In this document: piece by piece, positions 1 to 5,776 of the stretch
Position numbering within the stretch: the stretch's first letter is position 1
Layout: each line of letters opens with the position of its first letter
NCBI RefSeq assembly: GCF_934754925.1
Contig: NZ_CAKVJA010000057.1
Span: forward strand, 1-11,852
Direction: 5' to 3'
DNA from: an uncultured Clostridium sp.
GTDB lineage: Bacteria > Bacillota > Clostridia > Clostridiales > Clostridiaceae
DNA: 11,852 bases
Made by a program: the position numbers and the translations under genes
The notes under the pieces: generated by a model
The model's database searches: none
What the model was told of the DNA's origin: nothing
Seen by the model: only the letters and a program-made list of their open reading frames with translations

Positions 1-120
1 TTATTATTATTATTATTATTATTATTATTGTTATTATTGTTGTTGTTGTTATTGTTATTATTATTGTTGTTGTTGTTATTGTTATTATTATTGTTGTTGT
101 TGTTATTATTATTGTTATTG
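1..120. repeat. TTA/TTG triplet tract with 27-bp higher-order tandem repeat
   Basis: Bases 1-120 are only TTA and TTG triplets on the plus strand, read as AAT and AAC (Asn) on the coding minus strand. Bases 1-27 are nine pure TTA units. A nine-triplet unit (four TTG, TTA, TTG, three TTA) occurs at 37-63 and is repeated exactly at 64-90. A third copy at 91-117 differs at two triplets. The array reaches the window edge, so its full length is unknown. Confidence 0.95.
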
Positions 121-554
121 GATGAGCCTTCTGTAGGTTTAGTAGAACCAGTAGAGGATGAGTTATTTCCTGTGGAAGGCTTACTAGTAGATGATGAATT
201 ATCAGTTGAATTAGAATTACTATTACTAGATGCATTAGTAGTGCTATTATTTATATTTGCATTAATATTATCATCAGTAGTTGTACTATCATTATCTGAG
301 CCTATTTCTTCTACTATATTTTCACTAGAATCAATATTTAAAGTAGGATCAGTTTGGTTATTAGAGTTATTTAATTTGTCACTAATAGTTGATAGTACTT
401 CATTTATTGATGTAGATATATTATTTTTATTGATAGAAGCTTTAGAATTATTAGTAATTTTTTCACCAATAAAATCAACTACAAGAAATAAAATTATAGA
501 TATTATTAAGATTATTATAGAAATGTTTTGGATTTTTTCCTTTTTTATATTCAT
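1..554 (-). CDS. Membrane-anchored Ser/Thr/Asn-rich protein with poly-Asn tract (partial, C-terminus off the left edge)
   Basis: The gene reads leftward from an ATG at 554-552. An AGGAGA Shine-Dalgarno site (minus strand of 564-569) lies nine bases upstream. The 184 visible codons have no stop. Residues 1-8 are polar and basic (MNIKKEKI). Residues 9-28 form one hydrophobic segment (SIIILIISIILFLVV core), so the protein is probably a signal-anchor protein with its C-terminus outside. Residues 30-145 are low complexity, rich in Ser, Thr, Asn and Asp, with a Ser-Thr-Gly-Lys-Pro part near 125-145. Residues 146-184, up to the edge, are all Asn, encoded by mixed AAT and AAC. The tract looks like an extracytoplasmic spacer; whatever domain it carries is off the window. 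Function is unknown. The gene diverges from the acetyltransferase at 956. The plus-strand poly-Leu frame over the same bases is its shadow. Confident that it is a gene; no confidence in a role. Confidence 0.8.
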   Translation of the reverse strand, partial: MNIKKEKIQNISIIILIISIILFLVVDFIGEKITNNSKASINKNNISTSINEVLSTISDKLNNSNNQTDPTLNIDSSENIVEEIGSDNDSTTTDDNINANINNSTTNASSNSNSNSTDNSSSTSKPSTGNNSSSTGSTKPTEGSSNNNNNNNNNNNNNNNNNNNNNNNNNNNNNNNNNNNNNNN

Positions 555-819
555 TATACAATTTCTCCTATGTGTTTAGATTTTATAATATTAATATTCT
601 ATATATTAATATAAAATCCTCCTAAAAGTAGAAAATGTTTATCTATTATACAATATATAACAATGTTATTGTTTTAAGATTCTTATTTTAAGAGAAGATG
701 ATATGAATTAATAATAAAATAAGATAATAAAATATAATGTTGAAAGTAAGTTTAGAATATTTTTAATTAAATTATAAATATAACTACAAAAAAGATAAAA
801 TATAACTAGTATGTTGAAA

Positions 820-836
820 TATATCGTACGGATATA
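820..836. promoter_or_regulatory. Dyad TATATC-N5-GATATA, possible operator
   Basis: Perfect six-base inverted arms flank GTACG, and CGTACG at 825-830 is itself a palindrome. This is the most GC-containing spot in an otherwise nearly pure A/T intergenic stretch. It lies about 25 bases upstream of a possible -10 box at 861-866, where a regulator could act. No known binding-site family is recognised. Confidence 0.3.
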
Positions 837-873
837 CATTTTAAATAGTATATAAGATGTTATAATTACTATA

Positions 874-895
874 TTATTGCTTTTATAGGCAATAA
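874..895. promoter_or_regulatory. Small hairpin TTATTGC-N8-GCAATAA upstream of the acetyltransferase gene
   Basis: Seven-base perfect inverted arms (874-880 and 889-895) with an eight-base loop. If transcription starts from the TATAAT at 861-866, the hairpin would sit at the extreme 5' end of the mRNA, where it could stabilise the transcript. If the promoter at 905-934 is used, it is upstream DNA and could be a protein site. There is no T-run after it, so it is not a terminator. Confidence 0.3.
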
Positions 896-955
896 ATTAA
901 TTAGTTTTACCGCTTTAGTTATATAAGTTATATTTTAAATATGGGTGAGGGAAGT

Positions 956-1534
956 ATGAATAAAAAGCAATTAAAACAATATATTTTAGAAGATTTTTAT
1001 AGGTATTTTGGAACATATGATAAGAAAATGTATTATAGATATTCATTTACATATCCTAATATTGCATTTACTAAGGCTTTAAGGTTAGCCAAATATTACA
1101 AGGATAAAAATAAGATAAAATATTTATGGTATAAAATTCTTCATAGAAGAATGACTACAAAATATGGATTTCAAATTCCCATAGAAACTGAAATAGGAAG
1201 AGGATTTTATTTAGGACATCATGGTAGCGTCGTGATAAATGTTAGTTCAAAGATAGGTAACAATGTAAATATAGGTCAGTGTGTTACTATAGGACAAACT
1301 AATAGAGGACCAAAACAAGGCTGTCCAACTATAGGTAATAATGTTTTTGTTGGGCCAAATTCGGTTGTAGTTGGGAAAATAACAATAGGAGATAATGTAT
1401 TAATAGCTCCATTAGCATATGTTAATATGGATGTTCCAAGTAACTCAATTGTATTAGGAAATCCAGCCAGAATAATACCTAGAAATAATGCAACTGAAAA
1501 GTATATACAGAATGAGATTGTTGGGATTAATTAA
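956..1534 (+). CDS. CysE-like hexapeptide O-acetyltransferase, probably polysaccharide-modifying
   Basis: A 192-residue protein of the left-handed beta-helix acyltransferase group, serine acetyltransferase-like. Residues 1-75 are helical and charged. From about 77 the hexapeptide repeat follows (EIGRGFYLGHHG, then SSKIGNNVNIGQ, PTIGNNVFVGPNSVVVGKITIGDNVLIAP), ending in the usual LGNPAR cap at 168-172. His88 or His89 is the likely catalytic base of this family, which uses acetyl-CoA. The start at 956 is preferred over the in-frame ATG at 941 because GGTGAGGG (944-951) lies just upstream of it. The full CysE N-terminal domain is not evident and no cysteine-synthesis gene is adjacent. In this glycan locus, O-acetylation of a sugar is likelier than L-serine acetylation, but serine acetyltransferase activity cannot be excluded. 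The gene has its own terminator, so it is a single-gene unit. Confidence 0.85.
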   Translation: MNKKQLKQYILEDFYRYFGTYDKKMYYRYSFTYPNIAFTKALRLAKYYKDKNKIKYLWYKILHRRMTTKYGFQIPIETEIGRGFYLGHHGSVVINVSSKIGNNVNIGQCVTIGQTNRGPKQGCPTIGNNVFVGPNSVVVGKITIGDNVLIAPLAYVNMDVPSNSIVLGNPARIIPRNNATEKYIQNEIVGIN

Positions 1535-1570
1535 AAAATTTAATCTTATATAAAGAGAATAGTAATAAAT

Positions 1571-1633
1571 AAAATAGCATTATAACTTGGACGTTAATAT
1601 AAATAATTCAAGTTATAATGCTATATTTTATTT
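1571..1633. terminator. Rho-independent terminator after the acetyltransferase gene
   Basis: Sixteen-base perfect inverted arms (1574-1589 and 1609-1624; ATAGCATTATAACTTG and its complement) with a 19-base loop, followed by ATTTTATTT. A-rich bases on the left flank could let it act in both directions, but no minus-strand gene ends here. Confidence 0.85.
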
Positions 1634-1639
1634 AAAAAG

Positions 1640-2022
1640 TTCTATATAATGGTTATTTTTTTCGTTATAATGAGATTTTTTATGCCTTTTAGCAAAAAAT
1701 ATTTCCTTAAATTGTGACAATGGACAGTAAAAAATACAAAGTGTTTTTTTGGAAAAATTAATAAAATTAAAAAAATAAAAAAAATAACAATGAAATGCCG
1801 AAATAATATCATAAAAAGAACCAAAGCAAGAAAAAATTTCATTATTTTCTTTATTTTGTATATATTAAGGAATTTTACCCAAGAAACTGTTTTATGGTAT
1901 AATGCTTTGCGTAATTATAGAAAAATTTACATTGATAAAAAATATAAAATTTTAAAAAATTAGGGATAAAGATGTTTTACTTACTTATTTACAAATAATA
2001 TTGTCAAAGGAGGATGAATTAT
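1640..2022 (+). promoter_or_regulatory. Upstream region and leader of the four-gene glycan operon
   Basis: About 380 bases with no gene I can support. Bases 1640-1870 are A- and T-tract rich and hold two open frames, one on each strand, both without a ribosome site. The promoter at 1873-1903 predicts a start near 1910 and a leader of about 110 bases ending in an AAAGGAGG ribosome site at 2006-2013. No riboswitch fold or intrinsic attenuator is apparent in the leader. Confidence 0.5.
1873..1903 (+). promoter_or_regulatory. Promoter of the dehydratase operon (TTTTACCC-N17-TATAAT)
   Basis: TTTTACCC at 1873-1880 and a perfect -10 TATAAT at 1898-1903, with a 17-base spacer that contains AACTGTT. 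The -35 (TTACCC) departs from the housekeeping TTGACA. The same eight bases at the same spacing occur upstream of the Wzz/kinase operon at 10031-10061, which supports both as real promoters. Confidence 0.65.
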
Positions 2023-3933
2023 ATGAAGTTAATAAATTTACTTTTAAATAACAAGAAGTTTAAAATTTCATTTTTAGTTATTCTAGATATTTTAATTATT
2101 TTATTTGCATATTTTTTAATGTTTTTATTTAAGTTTTATAGCAATGAAGTACATATAAGAGAGATAGTAGAACTGTATTTTATAAATTATAAAATAATTA
2201 TTATATCTGTATTATTATATTTATTAAATTTTGTACTTTTTAGACAATATAAAAGTATTTGGACATTAGCAGGAATTGATGAGGTTTCAAGAAATATACT
2301 AGCCGTTATAGTTTCATTGGTATTTATTTTAGGCTTTAATATGTTTTTTGGAATGCATGTATCTGCAATGATGATTATATTATCAGCAATAATAATAATG
2401 ATTTTAACTACTTTAATTAGAATTAATTATAGAGTTGTGAGAAGAGCTATTATATTTAATAGTATAAAGAACAATAGAGATAAAATGGAAAATGTTCTTA
2501 TTATTGGAGCTGGTGCAGGAGGAGTATTAGTTTTAAATGAAATAAAAAGTAATATACAACTTAATAAAAAAGTTGTTGGATTTATAGATGATAATAATCA
2601 AAAAATTGGTAGATTTATTAGAGGTACAAAGGTTTTAGGGAATAGAGATGATATTTCAAGAATAGTTTTAGAGAAAAATGTAAGTGAAATAATAATTGCT
2701 ATAGCAAGAGTAGAAGATTCGAATTTAAAAGAAATTATTCAAATATGTAAAGAAACAGGTTTGCCTTTAAAGATTATACCTAGTGTATCTGAATTGATAG
2801 ATAATAAATTTTCAATTCATAGTATTAGGGATGTAAAAGTAGAGGATTTATTAGGACGAACAGTAGTAAAACTTGAAAAGGAAGGGATAAATGATTATAT
2901 AAGAGGTAATACTATTTTAGTTACTGGTGGAGGGGGATCTATAGGTTCCGAACTTTGTAGACAAATAGCTAAATTTTTACCAAAAGAAATAATAATATTA
3001 GATATATATGAAAATAATGCATATGATATTCAAAATGAGTTAATAAGAGAGTTTAAAAATATTAATATAGTAACATTAATAGGATCGGTCAGGGATAAGG
3101 TAAGAATAGAACAGATATTTAAAACTTATAAGCCACAAATTGTTTTTCATGCAGCAGCACATAAGCATGTCCCTTTAATGGAATATAGCCCAAGTGAAGC
3201 AATAAAAAATAATGTTGGAGGTACTTATAATATTGCCCAATATGCCTGCAAATATAATGTAAAGAAGTTTGTTTTGATATCTACTGATAAGGCTGTTAAT
3301 CCAACAAATATTATGGGAGCAACTAAAAGAATATGTGAAATGATTATTCAGTCAATGAATAGTAAAAGTAAAACGGAATTTGTTGCAGTAAGATTTGGAA
3401 ATGTTTTGGGAAGCAATGGATCGGTAGTTCCATTATTTAAGAAGCAAATAGAAAATGGTGGACCGGTAACATTAACTCATAAAGATATTACTAGGTATTT
3501 TATGACTATACCAGAAGCAGCACAACTTGTATTACAGGCTGGAGCTTACGCCAGGGGTGGAGAAATATTTGTATTAGATATGGGAGAACCGGTTAAAATT
3601 TATGATTTAGCTTATAATCTGATTAAGTTATCAGGATTTGAACCTAATCTAGATATTAATATTGAGATAACGGGACTAAGACCTGGTGAAAAATTATATG
3701 AAGAACTCTTAATGAGTGAAGAAGGATTGACAGAAACTAAACATAAAAAGATATTTATTGGCAAACCAAACGATTTTGATTTTGATTATATATCAAATAA
3801 GATTAGTGAACTTATTGAGTTATCAATTTATGGAAGTGTAGAAGAGATTAAAAATAAATTGAAGGAAATAGTACCAACTTATAAAGAGCCGCATGAAGTG
3901 AATAAAGAAGTGGCAGCTACATTATTGGAATAG
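2023..3933 (+). CDS. Membrane UDP-GlcNAc 4,6-dehydratase, CapD/WbpM/PglF family
   Basis: A 636-residue protein, full length for the large membrane form. The start is the ATG at 2023, because AAAGGAGG (2006-2013) lies nine bases before it and overlaps the other ATG at 2014. Four hydrophobic segments lie in about residues 15-133. A first Rossmann-like domain begins with VLIIGAGAGG (158-167). The catalytic SDR domain begins with TGGGGSIGS (301-309). The active-site stretch STDKAVNPTNIMGATK (420-435) keeps Asp422, Lys423 and Lys435 but has Met431 where small dehydratases such as FlaA1 have Tyr, as known for WbpM and PglF. Expected reaction: UDP-GlcNAc to UDP-4-keto-6-deoxy-GlcNAc, at the inner membrane face. 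It is the first gene of an operon whose next three products fit the bacillosamine route. Family is very sure; the exact product stereochemistry is inferred. Confidence 0.93.
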   Translation: MKLINLLLNNKKFKISFLVILDILIILFAYFLMFLFKFYSNEVHIREIVELYFINYKIIIISVLLYLLNFVLFRQYKSIWTLAGIDEVSRNILAVIVSLVFILGFNMFFGMHVSAMMIILSAIIIMILTTLIRINYRVVRRAIIFNSIKNNRDKMENVLIIGAGAGGVLVLNEIKSNIQLNKKVVGFIDDNNQKIGRFIRGTKVLGNRDDISRIVLEKNVSEIIIAIARVEDSNLKEIIQICKETGLPLKIIPSVSELIDNKFSIHSIRDVKVEDLLGRTVVKLEKEGINDYIRGNTILVTGGGGSIGSELCRQIAKFLPKEIIILDIYENNAYDIQNELIREFKNINIVTLIGSVRDKVRIEQIFKTYKPQIVFHAAAHKHVPLMEYSPSEAIKNNVGGTYNIAQYACKYNVKKFVLISTDKAVNPTNIMGATKRICEMIIQSMNSKSKTEFVAVRFGNVLGSNGSVVPLFKKQIENGGPVTLTHKDITRYFMTIPEAAQLVLQAGAYARGGEIFVLDMGEPVKIYDLAYNLIKLSGFEPNLDINIEITGLRPGEKLYEELLMSEEGLTETKHKKIFIGKPNDFDFDYISNKISELIELSIYGSVEEIKNKLKEIVPTYKEPHEVNKEVAATLLE

Positions 3934-3945
3934 GAGATTAAGACT

Positions 3946-5091
3946 ATGAATAATAAGAGAATATATTTATCATCACCTCATATGGGACATATGGAAAAAT
4001 TATTTGTAAATGAAGCCTTTGATACTAATTGGGTAGCACCGTTAGGGCCAAATGTTAATAATTTTGAATTAGAGCTTGCAGAGTATGTTGGAGCAAAATC
4101 AGCAGCGGCTTTAGTATCCGGTACATCAGCTATACATTTAGCTTTAAAAGCTATTGATATGAAAAAAGGAGATAGAATTTTTTGTACAAGTTTAACTTTT
4201 GCAGCAAGTTGTAATCCAGTTATGTATGAGGATGGCGAATTAGTATTTATAGACTCTGAAAGAGACAGTTGGAACATGTCGCCTATAGCATTAGAAAAGG
4301 CATTTAAAAAATCAGAAGAAGAAGGAAAATTACCTAAAGCTGTAATAGTAGTTCATCTTTATGGACAATCAGCAGATATGGATAGAATTATTCATATATG
4401 TAATAAGTATAATACCCCAATAATAGAAGATGCAGCAGAAAGTTTAGGGGCAACTTACAAAGGAAGACAGACTGGAACAATTGGGGAGTATGGAATATAT
4501 TCTTTTAATGGTAATAAGATAATAACTACTTCTGGTGGAGGTATGTTAGTTTCTAAAAATGAGAAAAAGATTGAGAAGGCGAGATTTTGGGCAACTCAAT
4601 CTAGAGATAATGCAAGACATTATCAACATACAGAGCTTGGATATAACTATAGAATGTCTAATATAGTTGCCGGAATAGGAAGAGGACAGCTAAGAGTATT
4701 AGATGAAAGAATAGCTCAAAAGAAACATATTTTTGAAAGATATTTTATAGGATTTAAGGATATAGAAGATATAGAGATGATGCCCATATGTGAGTATGGT
4801 GAACCAAATTATTGGTTATCATGTATGACGATAAAAGAAGGAAGTAAGGTTTCACCATTAGATATTATATTAGCATTGGAAGAGGAAAATATTGAATCAA
4901 GGCCTATTTGGAAACCGATGCATATGCAGCCGTATTATGAAAAGTTTGATTTCTTTACAGATAACAATGATGGAATAAGTGTTGCAGAGGATATATTTAA
5001 TAGAGGATTATGCCTTCCGTCTGATACAAAAATGACTGAAGAAGAGATAGATAAGGTAATAAATATTGTAAAAAAATGCTTTACTAAATAG
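3946..5091 (+). CDS. DegT/DnrJ/EryC1/StrS sugar aminotransferase, PglE-like
   Basis: A 381-residue PLP-dependent aminotransferase of normal family length. Visible marks are GTSAIHLAL (59-67, phosphate-binding turn), EDAAESLGA (161-169, whose Asp contacts the PLP ring), and the Schiff-base lysine Lys191 in YSFNGNKIITT. The likely reaction transfers an amino group, usually from glutamate, to C4 of the 4-keto sugar nucleotide made by the preceding gene. This gives UDP-4-amino-4,6-dideoxy-GlcNAc. The start ATG is 12 bases after the dehydratase stop, and its AGGAG ribosome site overlaps that stop, indicating tight coupling. Context (dehydratase before, PglC-like and PglD-like after) makes PglE-type specificity more likely than amino sugars such as perosamine, but substrate is not provable from sequence. 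Confidence 0.92.
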   Translation: MNNKRIYLSSPHMGHMEKLFVNEAFDTNWVAPLGPNVNNFELELAEYVGAKSAAALVSGTSAIHLALKAIDMKKGDRIFCTSLTFAASCNPVMYEDGELVFIDSERDSWNMSPIALEKAFKKSEEEGKLPKAVIVVHLYGQSADMDRIIHICNKYNTPIIEDAAESLGATYKGRQTGTIGEYGIYSFNGNKIITTSGGGMLVSKNEKKIEKARFWATQSRDNARHYQHTELGYNYRMSNIVAGIGRGQLRVLDERIAQKKHIFERYFIGFKDIEDIEMMPICEYGEPNYWLSCMTIKEGSKVSPLDIILALEEENIESRPIWKPMHMQPYYEKFDFFTDNNDGISVAEDIFNRGLCLPSDTKMTEEEIDKVINIVKKCFTK

Positions 5092-5122
5092 TTATAATAG
5101 ATTGGTTTTAGAGGGGATATTA

Positions 5123-5734
5123 ATGAAAAGTATAGGTTTAGCTATTAAAAGATTATGCGATATTATTGTGGCTCTTGGGGGAATTATTATTTTATCTCCT
5201 GTTTTACTTGTATGTATGATACTTATAAAGTGTAAATTAGGAAGTCCTATTTTTTTTAAGCAAAGAAGAATAGGTAAAAATAATAAAGAATTTGAAATGA
5301 TTAAATTTAGAACTATGAAGGATTCAGTAGACAAGGATGGTAATTTGCTCCCAGATGAAGAAAGAATGACTAAGTTAGGTATGACATTAAGAAGTTTAAG
5401 TCTTGATGAATTACCAGAACTTATAAATATATTAAAAGGTGAAATGAGTCTTATTGGGCCTAGACCATTATTGGTAAAATATCTACCTTTATATGATGAT
5501 AAACAGATTAAAAGACATGATGTTACTCCAGGGCTTACTGGATGGGCTCAAGTTAATGGTAGAAATAGCTTAAGCTGGTGTGAAAAGTTTGAATTAGATG
5601 TATGGTATGTAGAAAATTGGAGTTTGTATTTAGATGTTAAGATTTTCTTTTTAACTTTTTATAAGGTATTTAAAAGAGAAGGAATAAGTCAAGAAGGACA
5701 AGCAACCATGGAGTATTTTGATGGAAGTAACTAA
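5123..5734 (+). CDS. Small monotopic phosphoglycosyl transferase, PglC-like sugar transferase
   Basis: A 203-residue enzyme, matching the roughly 200-residue PglC/EpsL class rather than the longer WbaP class. It has one N-terminal hydrophobic segment (residues about 13-35, ending SPV, the reentrant helix of this family). The conserved KFRTM motif is at 61-65, the catalytic Asp95-Glu96 dyad in LSLDELPEL, and the SLIGPRPL motif at 109-116. GLTGWAQVNGR follows. It should transfer a sugar 1-phosphate from a UDP-sugar, here probably UDP-diNAcBac, to undecaprenyl phosphate on the cytoplasmic face, priming glycan assembly. The start at 5123 is chosen because GAGGGG (5111-5116) precedes it by six bases; an upstream in-frame TTG at 5102 has no ribosome site. 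The gap to the preceding gene is 31 bases with no terminator. Confidence 0.93.
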   Translation: MKSIGLAIKRLCDIIVALGGIIILSPVLLVCMILIKCKLGSPIFFKQRRIGKNNKEFEMIKFRTMKDSVDKDGNLLPDEERMTKLGMTLRSLSLDELPELINILKGEMSLIGPRPLLVKYLPLYDDKQIKRHDVTPGLTGWAQVNGRNSLSWCEKFELDVWYVENWSLYLDVKIFFLTFYKVFKREGISQEGQATMEYFDGSN

Positions 5735-5752
5735 ATTGATTTTTGATTATTA

Positions 5753-5776
5753 AAAGGAGTGTTAGTGAAAAAGTGA
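5753..5776 (+). promoter_or_regulatory. Ribosome site with a three-codon mini-ORF overlapping the fusion gene start
   Basis: AAAGGAG at 5753-5759 is only five bases from a GTG at 5765 that opens GTG AAA AAG TGA and stops at 5776. The TGA overlaps the GTG (5773) that starts the fusion protein as GTGA. The gene's own start is 13 bases from the ribosome site, longer than usual, so initiation could be direct or by re-initiation after the mini-ORF. Confidence 0.35.

Larger units (their letters stand above)
555..955. promoter_or_regulatory. Divergent intergenic region between the Asn-rich gene and the acetyltransferase gene
   Basis: About 400 bases of AT-rich DNA between two outward-facing genes, with no credible ORF. 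For the minus-strand gene, a TATAAT -10 lies at 650-645, with no good -35. This gives a leader of roughly 85 bases. For the plus-strand gene there are two candidates: TATAAT at 861-866, with a weak -35, or TTTTACCG at 905-912 followed after 16 bases by TATATT at 929-934. The second would leave a very short leader before the GGTGAGGG ribosome site (944-951). Two dyads, at 820-836 and 874-895, are listed separately. Promoter assignments are by eye only. Confidence 0.45.

Noticed and set aside
1..120. Triplet repeats considered as a CRISPR array
   Set aside because: No unique spacers; every triplet is an in-frame Asn codon.
28..579. Plus-strand 183-codon ORF beginning with a long poly-Leu run
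   Set aside because: It is the reverse-strand shadow of the Asn tract. The minus-strand frame has a ribosome site, a membrane anchor and a coherent surface-protein composition.
618..623. Perfect AGGAGG on the minus strand 64 bases before the Asn-rich gene
   Set aside because: No ATG, GTG or TTG follows within range, so it starts nothing visible.
941..955. Earlier in-frame ATG for the hexapeptide acetyltransferase
   Set aside because: It overlaps the ribosome site that serves ATG 956 and has none of its own.
1571..1633. Long inverted repeat considered as an insertion-sequence end
   Set aside because: Directly follows a stop codon, is followed by a T-rich run, and no transposase or target duplication is present; a terminator explains it.
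1642..1842. Minus-strand 66-codon hydrophobic ORF
   Set aside because: No ribosome site before its ATG; its hydrophobicity is what poly-A tracts give when read in reverse; no family resemblance.
1790..1963. Plus-strand 57-codon ORF (Lys/Arg-rich start, one hydrophobic stretch)
   Set aside because: No Shine-Dalgarno site, and it runs across the promoter at 1873-1903. Probably chance, though a small protein is not fully excluded.
3978..4277. Minus-strand 99-codon ORF
   Set aside because: Lies wholly within the aminotransferase gene; no ribosome site or recognisable domain.
5092..5334. Minus-strand 80-codon ORF
   Set aside because: Shadow of the phosphoglycosyl transferase gene; no supporting signals.
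5743..5772. TTG start giving ten extra residues on the fusion protein
   Set aside because: It precedes the only ribosome site, and the domain begins naturally just after GTG 5773.
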